Assembly: GCA_964030475.1 (NCBI GenBank)
Contig: CAXIPT010000005.1
Span: 1-64,000, forward strand
Direction: 5' to 3'
Length of the DNA: 64,000 nt
Source of the DNA: Tethya wilhelma
Lineage: Eukaryota; Porifera; Demospongiae; Tethyida; Tethyidae
Shown here: one piece after another, positions 46,621-57,599 of the stretch
Numbering within the stretch: the first letter of the stretch is position 1
How the letters are laid out: each line of letters begins with the position of its first letter
Notes under the pieces: generated by a model
Databases searched by the model: none
What the model saw: only the letters and a program-made list of their open reading frames with translations
Told to the model about the DNA's origin: nothing
Translations under genes and position numbers: made by a program

Positions 46621-46839
46621 ATCAACATCTTCAAAGAGTAGCATTAGACCAATACTAAGAGAAAGTATTGGAAGATGCCCTGTCCGACAAGTAGAGGAGT
46701 CAGATGAGGGTGATTTGGCTGTACCGCTGGCTGTGGTACGTGGAGGAGGTAAGGATCATTAGAGGTGACTTGGCCTCTAGTGGTAGTGAAAGAAAATGGA
46801 CCTGCATTGCCTGCAATGTGACTAAGCTACACCAGAGTG

Positions 46840-47650
46840 AGTAAAAAAATAACAAAAAACATGTTGCATGCACCCAATTATTATGATCACTTGAAGCAAC
46901 TCTATTGGGAGCAACAAATGAAAGCTGCGGCAAGGGACGACAAAAGAGGGTTTAGGTGGCATCCATTGATGATATGGTGGTGCCTTTCCATCAGGTCACG
47001 TTCTAGTGGAGCATATGAGGCATTACGAGAATCTGGTGTATCAATGTTGCCCTCACAACGTACACTTTGGGACTACACCCACTGTACGAATGCTCACCCA
47101 GGTTTCTCCACAGATGCTGATACTATGTGAGAATAGCTAAGCTAAATCATTGATCACGACCGAGAAAAGAAACAAGTATGTATTGCTATTGCGGGATGAG
47201 ATACACATTGGTGAAGACCTAATTATAGTGATTGACAAGGAAAGAGGACAATTGCCAACTTGGGTGAAGGGAATCTTCATTTAAATGAGTTCGAAGAAGT
47301 TCTGTCATCTGGTTCTCTGCAGCCACTAAGATTAACTGAAATAGTTCTTGTTTTAATGGTATGAGGACTGTTTGACAAGTTACAGTGGAGGCTGTGCATA
47401 TTGTTGCGCTGTGGGGACTGACGGTAACTCTAAAACGTAATCATTCATTAAACCATTGATTTTTTTCATAGATTGTAGATACTTGGAGCTATTTTGGATG
47501 GAAATTTGGTTAATCACCAACTTATCAAGCTTCATGACCAAAAGTCGAAGAACTTTGCCAGGCTAGTTCACGAAACTTAACAACCCTTTCTCTGACGAAC
47601 CTCAACCATTTTTTTTCTCTGTCATCTTATCAAAACAGTTTGATTTTGAA
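46840..47650 (+). pseudogene. P-element/THAP9-like transposase relic
   Basis: The 97-codon frame has FRWHPLMIWWCLSIRSRSSG, AYEALRESGVSMLPSQRTL and WDYTHC, the region seen in P-element-like transposases. Fragments in shifting frames follow: KYVLLLRDEIHIGEDLI (catalytic-type Asp), ANLGEGNLHLNEFE, MVRGLFDKLQ-like and NPFSDEPQPFFFSVI. At least four frame changes or stops. THAP domain and termini not found. Confidence 0.6.
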
Positions 47651-49069
47651 AGTAAGAATTCTTTACGTGAGTTATGATCATACAAACTACTATATTTGTT
47701 GACTTATTTTCTTGCTAATACCATAATAGTTATGTGATACATACCAACTAACAAATGTATGCTTTAACTCCCAGGATATGACTTACACGACGATACATAC
47801 ATATTATACAAACTTGTGACAACTGAACCTATAGCTAGCTGTGGTGATTCGATCGAAGATTTGACCCAGAGATCTTGGGAAGGGTGGGATATTTGAGAGC
47901 AGTTAATAGTATCCAGCAGTATCCTGAGTCATACCTCGTGGTAGCAACTTTCAAGATGACAGTGAGGGAAAAACAGTTTTAGTCCACTTGTTGGGAGTAC
48001 ACTCACCTAGTGTTTTTTTTCTGAAAGAAAAGAATAGCCTTTATGGGCTATCAGAGATACTTTTGAGACATTTTGAAGTTTTTTCTGAAGGTACATGCTG
48101 ATACATTATAGACTATCTTAATAAAATGCTGATGGAAACGGAGATAAGGGATGAGACTTGGGGATGAGTATTTGTTGGTCTGATTAACCAGCACATAAAA
48201 CATTTAGATCAGCTGTGGGTAGACTGGGTCAAAAATGCGCCTTGACTAATTAATATTCAGAACTCTAATAACCTCGCAACAAAGTGACCAATTGACTTCA
48301 AACCTTGCATGTATATTTGTTAAAGTAAGACATGTGACATTTACATATTTGCATAATTAGTGAAAATATGTAGGCGGCTCGTTAAAGTTGTTGCTATGGC
48401 AACCAAAATTTGTCAAACAATTTTATCTTCGATTATAAACATTCTATTAAAATTATTACCAGACCCGCTTATTCGCTTCAAAGTTATTTAAGGTTTTCCA
48501 TATAATGCACACCTGCCGCTTCTCGGCCGTAACTCACAAACCGTGCAATATTTTGATACGACAAAGTTTACCATAATTAGAATATTTTGTGAGAATTCGG
48601 TTGCCATAGCAACTAATTTACCGTACCGCCTAATTAATTATTCATAAATTAAGGTATTTTGTTCATAGTTCAATAACTTAATAAATATTCATAATCCAGT
48701 TGAAAACATGAAAAAGAAAGGTTGTATACTAGTAATATATAATCAAATTTGGGCCATGATATTTGTAAGAAGTGGTTTCATTTGGTACATTTTTTGGTTG
48801 ATTTTTTAATTGACCCGTGCCTTAACTACCCAGAGAGGTGAAGACAGTGATGTCATCGAATTCTGCGCCATCACAATCCTCCACGCATCCTGTTGCTGCT
48901 ATGCAACCTGAAGTCTGAACTACAAAGAAGGATGCATCAACTGAGAAAGTTAAAAATAGTTTATAATTATTGGTATATTGGGATGCTTCTCAGAAAGAGA
49001 AAGTTTCTATTAGAAGCAGCTGGGGAGAAAATTATTACTAATGGCTTTCAGTTTGTTAAACGAGAGGCG
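47651..49069. other. AT-rich non-coding stretch
   Basis: 48226-48820 may be an element with GGGTCAA...TTGACCC ends and GTTGCTATGGCAACC / GGTTGCCATAGCAAC inside, but borders are uncertain. A 61-codon frame (48893-49078) ends at the outer transposon and is unrecognised. Confidence 0.35.
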
Positions 49070-51624
49070 GGGGTATAAAAGGGGCGGGGCCCGGCCAGAA
49101 AAATGGCAGACGTAAAATTTTAAACATGGACAAATCAGTAGCGCTTCGCATACATTCTTTTTAGCGTGTATACACTTTGTTTTCGCATCTATTTTGCTTA
49201 GATATTAGCGCTATAGCTATTTAGGAAGCTACATTACGTCATAGCTTACAGATCGACGAAAATGGCGAGAGGAACGAGAAAGCGTGTGCGTTACACTTTT
49301 GACGTCCATTTTTCCACTAAAGAAGAGAAAGAAGCTTTTGTGACGAGGCTAGAAAGCTTCTGACACCATCAGGCAGTCCACCTCTCGACAATTTGTGAGT
49401 CTTTTTAGCGCTCTTTGCGATAGTGTGGAGACTGATGATGGACCCATGACCTGATGGAGATGTTCAGACCAGGTCCTTTATGCGTTTTACCACTCAGAGA
49501 AAAACTAAAACGAAACAGACTCAAGAAACTCAAATGCCTATAGACCAAGAACAGCATAGACAATGAAAATACTATAGCTGTTACTCTTATTGATAATTAT
49601 TTTGTTTGTGAAAATGATAAAAAAATTATTAATTGATGACAAACTGTTAAAGAAGCAAGAATAGTTAACACGAGCAGCTCCCTCCCATAACCAACTAACC
49701 GCTAAAGCACTCACATAGGAAAAGCCATCTATACCGACAATACGGAGGCCGATTATCGGCACAGGCGCATGTAGTTCCCACCCATCCTGACTGTATCACT
49801 TACAAATATAGAAGGGTCACGTTCTCCGAGTACTCTTCCAGTGTCGTCGGTGTAAGAAGCAGAGACGAACCTGGTCGAGCTCATGTGTATTTGGGGGCCA
49901 TTACTTGGTCAATCAGAAGTAAGTTTGATACGTAGTACTTCTCAGAATATTGTTTGTAGCTAACATGTTCTTTCTGTTAGATTTGTACATGGGTGCCGGT
50001 ATCCTGCCATCACAATATGTGCAAGTTTGTTCGGTTTGGAGGGCTAGGTCATGACTACATCCGCACCGGTACATTTTGAATTGTAGCTATCAATTTATTG
50101 TACGACGCACAAGTTTGTTCACTTCAATGCAGTGTACCACAAACGAGGATACAAAGAATTGACAGGCAAAGCTGCTGAAAAAAGCATGCAGACTGCTGTT
50201 GATGGTGTCAAGAAACTTTCTGATTACCCTACGAAAGGGGAGGTGGGTATACCAAATTTGTAAGCATCATAACAAGGTGTACGGTCTAATGTATACTCAC
50301 TATTATAGTGGGTCATCACTGATGCACGACACGACTCAACAGCAAATGCCTATCACACTACTGTGCCTTGTTTGTCTGGAAAGTAAGTTGAGTTTTGTTC
50401 CTCCAGTACCCTCCTTGATATGTACTATTCTACAGCACTCACAAGATCCTTGGTATTAGTACCATAGCTCGGACTGCTCATGGTGTAGCTCAGCTAGCTT
50501 GTACCAAGGATGTTATTCCCCAAGTCCAAGCCAGAGGTAATTGTGTAGAGAATATGATTGTACTGTACATAACGTGCACACGTTTATTCACATAGGCCTT
50601 CACATCACTAAGGTAGCCCACGATATTGCCACTTCTGTGTCCTACTACATCACACGTACACTTGGTTTGGTCAATTCGTATGACACGTGGCATAGTAGGT
50701 GGACAACAAAGCAGCCTGTGGCAGATATAGTACATTTGTATTGTAGGTACAAAGAATGTTGGCAAAGAGATGCAGAAGATTGCCTCTGGTCGTGTACGGG
50801 ATAGAGGGAAGACATGGTTTCCTCAGCTAGTCGACAAACGTATGTTGAGTGAATTGTGTTTTGCACACAATTTTACTGGGAAATGTGTGTGCATTAATTA
50901 GAACGAAGCATAAAAATCCATTTGTACTGGGCGATGAAAAATTGTGAGGATTCGCCCAGTAAACTTCAACACCTGATTCTGAACATTCCTCAACATTACA
51001 AGGTATATTGACAATAGTATGATTGTATGATAGAACTATGTGTGTATTTTTGTCCTTTTGTACACTGCATATTATGTATGTGTAATATTATGTATAGGGA
51101 TTTCACGCTAACTGTCCGGTGACATCATCCTGCCATACGCCAGCCTATTCACCCAGTAAGGATGTGCTCACTGATGCCAGAGCAGAAGTAGCCCTTGTAA
51201 ACCACCTCAAAGCCACCTACATATATCGGCCTTTTGCCGAGTATGTGTGTACAGTTGTGGTCATCATGTTGTTATAAAATTGCTATTTTTCCTTGCAGTG
51301 TCGTGACACTTACTGGGTGGAGTCATTCAATCACCAGCTCCTTACCTACGTACCAAAGACGATCCACTTCTCCACTTCCACATTTACCATGAGAATGTAT
51401 CTAGCAGTCATGGATTGGGTTAGTCTGGCGTATCCAGACCCTTTACGCACACGCTATACACACGCGCGGGAGAAAGGGTCTGGCACGGACCCTAGACCTT
51501 CCATGTCGCCCTGGAATGCAATTATTACGTCACAACAATGCGTTGATCCGCGATTTCAATTGACACGCGTATAATATAATCATGCACGTGTGGTAAAAGA
51601 AGAACTTGAGGAAAAGCGTTGGAA

Positions 51625-53022
51625 ATGAGCGAGTTGGATCAAGCTCTTCGGTCTGCTGCTACATCATTGGGTTTCCAAAGCCTAAGAAATGAGCAAGAGA
51701 AAGTTCTAAGGCATTTATTGTTGAAGAAAAGTGATGTGTTCGTTTCACTGCCCACAGGGTACGGGAAGAGCCTATGCTATGCTGCTTTGCCATTTTCTTT
51801 TGATTTCTTGAATGGTAGAGAGAACAAAAGTATGGTAATAATTGTGTCTCCTCTTATTGCTCTAATCAAAGATCAAGTTGATTCTTTTACGAAAAAGGGA
51901 GTAAAAGTTGGTTATGTCACGAATGAAACCACAACTGAGATGAAGAAACTTATCAAGGAAGGTTATTACCAATTGGTCTACTTCAACCCCGAATCACTTC
52001 TTGGCAGTAGGCAGTGGAGACATATGCTATTGAACGAACCATATGTTTCAAACCTTGTTACCTTTGTAGTTGACGAAGCTCATTGTGTTGAGATGTGGTA
52101 AGCAAATTGTGTCGTTTATGTGAACATATTGATTGCACCTTCAAGTTTGTGCCACTTAATAGTGTTTTTTATTTATTATTATTATTATTATTATTATGTG
52201 TAGGAGCAAAGATTTCAGGAGAGATTTTTCACGTTTGGGAGAACTGCGAAGTGTCCTACCCAAACATGTTCCTATTATGGCACTTACTGCAACTGCTAGT
52301 CGAGAGATGCGTGACAAAGTAATTTTTCTCTGAACATGACAGATGTAACTGATCTCCGTTAACCCGGACAAACCTAATGTGCAATACATTGTGGATTCAT
52401 TTGACACATTAGATAAGACATTTGGTCCTTTAGCAGCTACCGTGGGAAAAACCATAATATTTTGTCAAAAGTTGGAAGATTGTGGAAAGTTGTACATTTT
52501 TTTTCGTAACAAGCTCGCTAACAAATTTCTTTACCCTAATGATGCTCCCGATCTACCACAGTATCGAATAGTAGACATGTTTACTCGTTGCACTGAACAA
52601 AGCGTGAAGGATGCTATAATTGAGAACTTTTCATCCCAGTACCGGCCTTTATACGAGTTGTGATAGCAACGGTTGCATTCGGAATGGGTGTTGATGTCCC
52701 AAATATCCAAAATATCATTCATTTTTGAGCCCCACACGACATCGAAAGTTATGTACAGGCTGTAGGGAGAGCAGGAAGAGATGGGAGATGTTCAAGAGCA
52801 GTTTTGTTGACCAGGAGAGGAAGACAACATATTGATCCCATAATGAATGCTTATTGTCAGAATAATACTACATGCAGAAGAGATATACTTTTTTCAAACT
52901 TTGACAAGTATGTAAAGCGTAATGATTTGCCTTGTATGTGCTGTGATATTTGTGTGCGTACATGTAAGTGTGGAAAATGTGAAAACACAATGCAACCATG
53001 GAACACACAACTGTTAAAATAA
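51625..53022 (+). pseudogene. RecQ-like superfamily 2 helicase
   Basis: Exon 1 (51625-52097) encodes MSELDQALRSAATSLGFQSL and motif I (SLPTGYGKSLCYA, residues about 41-53), motif Ia (VSPLIALIKDQV) and motif II DEAH (residues 150-153). It joins exon 2 at 52204 (TG|G, phase 2; 106-nt intron with (ATT)n). Exon 2 has motif III (MALTATAS), then three in-frame stops within about 25 bases (52331-52350) although the frame before and after is the same. Next come NPDKPNVQYIV, IIFCQKLEDCGKL and, after another shift at about 52640-52660, motifs V-VI (VIATVAFGMGVDVPNIQN, YVQAVGRAGRDG) with a TGA in between. The C-terminus has a RecQ-type Cys cluster (CMCCDICVRTCKCGKC). Would unwind DNA 3'-5' in the nucleus, probably helping transposition. 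Several lesions make this copy inactive unless they are sequence errors. Confidence 0.85.
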
Positions 53023-53095
53023 TCAATATTTAAAACAAAAATTATTATTCAAGTGTTGACAAAACGACAAAACTACATGTATTACACAATAATTA

Positions 53096-56000
53096 TTATG
53101 AACGAAGATTTTCACGAATCCACCCCTGAAGTTTCTTGGTTGTAACTTTTCTCAGTAGACTTCCATTTACATTTTTAAAGTGCACGTGTTTACGACCAGC
53201 TTGTGTTTCAAACACGTGACCCTGTTCAAGTTCTTTCAGGATTAGCCTCCGATCTGTGAATACACTAGCTTCTTTATGATGCCCAGTTGGCGATCCAGTT
53301 GGTGATGCATTTGCTACATTAGCATCAAAAGCTCTTAGAAGTTCCGCTAGGGGACCAACTGCCTTACTTACTCTTGTGATAGCCTTTTCCTTATTGTTTG
53401 GTCCAAGATGCTTGACAGCTGTTTTTATCACTTTGTTCAAGTGTTCGAGGTGAAGATCTGATGGAACATTACGTCCTGGGAGACCATGAATGTTCACAAA
53501 TCGTGTATATAGTAGTTGTTGAGCTTGGCGAGGCGAGAGAGTAAAGTAATAATCATACAATGTTTGAAATACTTCAATAGAGTAGTTTTTTCGATTTGAG
53601 GCTTTGAAAAGAGGTAGAAGAAATTTCCAACATGAAAGTAATCGTTGACCATCTCCTTCATGAATGATGTCTTTGTAGTGAAGGTAAAAGAGGCCAAGAC
53701 TCAGCACTTCGGTAGCGTATGACTGCACACCATCCTTGGATCCCTGTCCACCAGAAACCATGAATGAAAAATCCACATGTATGCTTATGAACAAATTCTT
53801 GTGCCAGAGAATAGAGAATAGATCGCCGACTCTCTTTGGACTCCATTCATGTATCAGACTTTAGCAATTCATTGTGGGGTACTGAATCCAAGTTTTCCAT
53901 GCCAAACATCTTCATTGTGGCATCCAATACATGACAAGTGACGACCAAGCAAAAGAAATCATCACAGGCATCATACCTATCCTTTGGATTTGTGACCACG
54001 TTTCTCCTGTCAATTAGATTTCGTAATTGGTACAGTGTGCAATGGTCTCCAGCAGACTTGGAATTGAATAGACGTTTCCAAATAACCTATTAAATGGAAA
54101 GTAATCATGATGCATTGTAAAATTAATAGCATTTCTTTTCACTTACGCATAACAGCACAACAATGGTGTGCCACTGCTCAAAAACTGGGTGAAGACCTTG
54201 AAGTTTACCAGTGGTATCAGGTGAATTTACTCGATATAACTGACAACTCCTAGCTCGGGCTACAGTAAGTTGGTCACCCCCAAATAGGATCTTCATGATT
54301 TTCTGTATTAAAATCTTCACTGTGGAGGGGATATTCACAGTTTCAGATTTCTCCTCAACTGGAACATATTGCTGAATCTCTTCAAGGATGGATATCATAT
54401 CTTCATTTTTCATCTCATTCTTAAACAGAACACCTAGGGGAACCTATGCACAACACAATACAATCATCGTGAACATTAAACAAGAATAAAAGTATTCACT
54501 CTACATACCACTTCAGATTTTTCTGCCATCTTCTGAGAAAACTCATGTGGAATGTGCCAATCGACCACATCATTGAAGGTATCCTGGAAATACTTCATGT
54601 GATCAGACCACACTCGTGAGACTAAAATTGCGAAGTATTCGTGTAACAGTTCCTCATCGGAGGCACTTGGCAGAATGGTCGCAATTACTTCTTCACTTGA
54701 TGGAGTACGCGATGGGGGGTTATCTGACAACTGAGTAGAATCGACACGGTCTTTGACTGCTAGAGTGTGGAAGTAATGTTGTGTCTCTGTCTGCCTGTCA
54801 AACCTGACATGTTTACGATGCATAGCTGTGTCAAGATTGTCTCCGTAAAGATAATAACCAACACAAGCACCATCATCGGTTTGACTGCTATCCTTATCTT
54901 GATTGATGCTTTTGCCTGGGTCATGTGATCTCAGAGTTTCAGATCTTGAAGTGGCAAATGGTGAAGAATCTAGTTGTTGCTGTTGAGATGGGCTCTTCAT
55001 GGTGAGTATTGATGGGTTGATACTTGAAAAAAATGTATCTGTTGTAGGGGAAATGAATGGTGAATGGTCAAGCCGCTGGTGATCACGAAACATTTCTCCT
55101 CTGACTGGAGAGAATTGCTGATGTGGTTCAGGTGTTAATGGAGAGAATTGCTGCTGATGTAGAGGTGTTAATGGAGAGAATTGCTGATGTGGTTCAGGTG
55201 TTAATGGAGAGAATTGCTGCTGATGTAGAGGTGTTAATGGAGAGAATTGCTGCTGGTGTTGAGGTGTTAATGGAGAGAATTGCTGCTGGTGTTGAGGTGT
55301 CAATGGAGAGAATTGCTGCTGGTGTTGAGGTGTAACTGGAGGCTGCTGCTGTTGAGATAAAATAGGAGAGAATTGCTGCTGCAGTATATCTCCTCTAACA
55401 GGGATGGACACAGATTGATCGTGACGTACATTAGGAGACATGGGAGGGAGCTCGTTGCTACAATGACTGTCAAAAGAAGCATCTATCAAGGCCTCCTCAT
55501 TGTCACTTGGATCTGAGCTATATGGTATGCTTGCTTCTGAGTCCACAGATGAAACACCAGTTGATTTGCAAACAGAGACTACTTCACTGCTGTTATCATT
55601 TAGTACTGGCCCAACGAGTAAACAATGCCCAACACTCTCACCAGCCTCTTGTTCCTATAAAACATTAAGAATTATAATGAAAACTATTACAATAATGCAC
55701 ATATAAATATTATATATAACCAAAAACATACAATTCCACTGCTCCTAATCTGGCTCAAATTACTTTGTCGCCATTGATGTACGATCTTGTCATGGTCCTG
55801 CCCAAGCTGTTCTAAAGTAGTAATTGATTGCGTATGTAACATACACACACCAAGCTTATGAAGCCGGTTGTACACCTAATAAAGCAATACGATAATTATC
55901 ATATCATGATGAGATAACATTTAACTGAAACCAGGAGTTAATATTATACGCACACATGCAACGACAAATTAGCACCTACAAATGCATATGTACCTGTTTG

Positions 56001-56946
56001 GAGCAATGTCCAGCTTGAAGAATCATTAAAACAATCTTGTGAGCTACACTCATGTTGGGTCGTCTTAGTTTGCACATCATAGCAATCAGCATACCCATCA
56101 CAGCATCATGGTTTGGTCTCTTCAGTCTTGAACTAGTAGCACTAGAAATTACTTGGTGGAGAGTCGGAGCAATATTGGCAACTTCTGCAAGAAACACACC
56201 CCAGGTAAATTGGCAAAGATCTTCTTTTGAGTGTTTCATCAAGATTGAACATGTCCTATCGCTACATAGTGCTGCAATTTCCACTTTCAGCATGTTGCCA
56301 ATTTTCCCAACTATGTGCTTTCTAATGGTATCGTCCTTTAGACAAGCGGTTGCAATCCCAACTCTGCTTCCTCTTGCAACACACTTTCCCAGCAGCTTTC
56401 TTGACAGAGTAAGCTGGTAATTCTTGGGTTTCTTGTACCCTATTGTCATCTGAAACGAAAATTACTCTCACAGTGAAAGTGTTTCTTATAGGCACTATAG
56501 TTAGATAAATCTACCTGTACTCTATGCTCCTCTCCAGTAGTAACAGCTGGGAAAAGCTCCTTGCGAGCTCTCTTGGGTGGTAGAACTGGTGGTGGATCCA
56601 CAGCCGCCTGTCTTGATCGCTTTCCTAGAGTACTTCTCGGACTCACAATTTTGGCTCTTTCCATGTAGTCTGCAGCTACATTTAGAGCATTAACGAGCCT
56701 CTTCTTGCACTTGCTGTAGCTCTCAAAAGCTGTAAAGCAGCTTCTACAGATATATGAATGGCCACAAGGTAGGTCAGCTGGACTCTTCACAACTATTTTC
56801 TGTGGTAACGCCTCATTCACTATCTCTATCCAAATACCAAACACATGGCGTGAAGACTCTCCTTTGAAATCTCTCCTCCTTATCTCCCTACCACTATGGA
56901 GAATAACACCACACCGAGTTTCTTCGGGAATAGCTACTTCCATCAT
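53096..56946 (-). pseudogene. Large DUF6589-type protein, putative transposase
   Basis: Six exons, all phase 0: 56946-56515, 56449-55994, 55875-55732, 55654-54509, 54443-54147, 54086-53096; about 1,155 residues. Exon 1 holds a zinc-finger-like segment (LPCGHSYICRSCF, then Cys). Exon 4 has six or seven 11-residue repeats (HQQQFSPLTPQ type) and the block GDNLDTAMHRKHVRFDRQTE with HYFH. Exon 5 has FGGDQLTVARARS and VFEQWH. Exon 6 has IHEGDGQRLL, SPRQAQQLLYTRF and DLHLEHLNK. GDN-x-D, GGDQLT and LHLEHLN are what I associate with DUF6589; their Asp, Asp and Glu could be a DDE triad, which is inference. Lesions: an in-frame TGA at 53849-53847 and a frameshift near 53800. Start chosen at the paired ATG at 56946. 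Confidence 0.75.
55110..55350 (-). repeat. Coding 33-bp minisatellite
   Basis: Six to seven tandem 33-bp units encode HQQQFSPLTP(Q/L/E). Two variants (one with PHQQ) alternate in the middle, so blocks of two units may have duplicated. A low-complexity linker between the N-terminal part and the GDN block of the transposase-like protein. Confidence 0.85.
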
Positions 56947-57599
56947 GGGTAAGAGAGTCTCAATGTAATAGTTGCTCGAGCGTTTCACTGACGACGCACT
57001 TATTTCTCAGTAGCGAAAGGGCATAAATGCGCTTAACCCGCTAAAATGTAATCATTACGTGACATAAGTACAGAGTGATACTGGGCCAGAATTCTGGCCT
57101 GGGCGACACGGAAGGTCTAGGGTCCGTGCCAGACCCTTTCTCCCGCGCGTGTGTATAGCATGTGCGTAAAGGGTCTGGATACGCCAGACTAGGATTGGGT
57201 TAGTAAATAGACAGGTATTTTTGAAGAAATGTGTGCTTACAGTGATTCTTCTGACAGAACGAAAATGTGAACAGAGCCTACACTAGCATGAGGAAGGTCA
57301 AAGACTTGCGACGACCTGATCGTCGTACTCCCATGAAAGTGTTAAAGGCAAAGACGTTCACATTTGTGGAATCTCTTTGGATGGATTATGTTGCTTTGAA
57401 CAAGGTTGATGTAAGGTCAGTGTATTTACAAACTTTAGTTATTGCATTACATACTTATGTGTGTGGAGCAATGTTACAGTGAGCTGAGTGATGATGACGA
57501 TCTGGATGGCAATAGAGGATGGTTTGCTAGTTCCTATGGACTCAGATGATGAAAGTGAAGATAAAGATGATTAAGTTTGTATAGTACATTGAAATATCT

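Larger units (their letters stand above)
51421..57191. mobile_element. RecQ-helicase/DUF6589-type transposon (5,771 bp)
   Basis: Long inverted ends (TAGTCTGGCGTATCCAGACC...; about 90 bp, near-perfect) flank two convergent genes. GGATTGGGT is duplicated at 51412-51420 and 57192-57200. Each end contains the hairpin CCAGACCCTTT...AAAGGGTCTGG. The helicase (51625-53022) and the large protein (56946-53096) end 73 bp apart. The insertion lies in the splice donor of the host element's intron. The pairing of helicase and transposase-like protein, with 9-bp duplications, recalls the helicase-encoding branch of the Academ superfamily; that placement is from memory and unverified. Stops in both genes suggest a dead copy. 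Confidence 0.88.
49262..57549 (+). pseudogene. Multi-exon transposase-like gene of the outer element
   Basis: The start MARGTRKRVRYTFDVHFSTK leads a basic N-terminus; the frame breaks at about 49360 and the 49400-50110 part is degraded. From 50114 exons join cleanly: 50114-50242, 50309-50382, 50436-50536, 50596-50695, 50747-50839, 50902-51002, 51098-51240, 51299-51418, then across the 5.8-kb insertion 57258-57415 and 57480-57549 (or 57573 in an acidic frame DSDDESEDKDD). Conserved-looking blocks are WVITDARHDSTANAYHTTV, VAHDIATSVS, VNSYDTWH, HLYWAMKNCEDS, YWVESFNHQLLTY and DLRRPDRRTPMKVL. The Asp-rich first block and invariant WVESFN resemble a DDE-type enzyme, and I recall similar proteins repeated in animal genomes, but I cannot name the family. 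Likely the element's transposase; broken at the 5' side. Confidence 0.6.

Noticed and set aside
55123..55335. Plus-strand frame of repeated MERIA units
   Set aside because: It is the antisense of the Gln/Pro minisatellite in the transposase-type gene.
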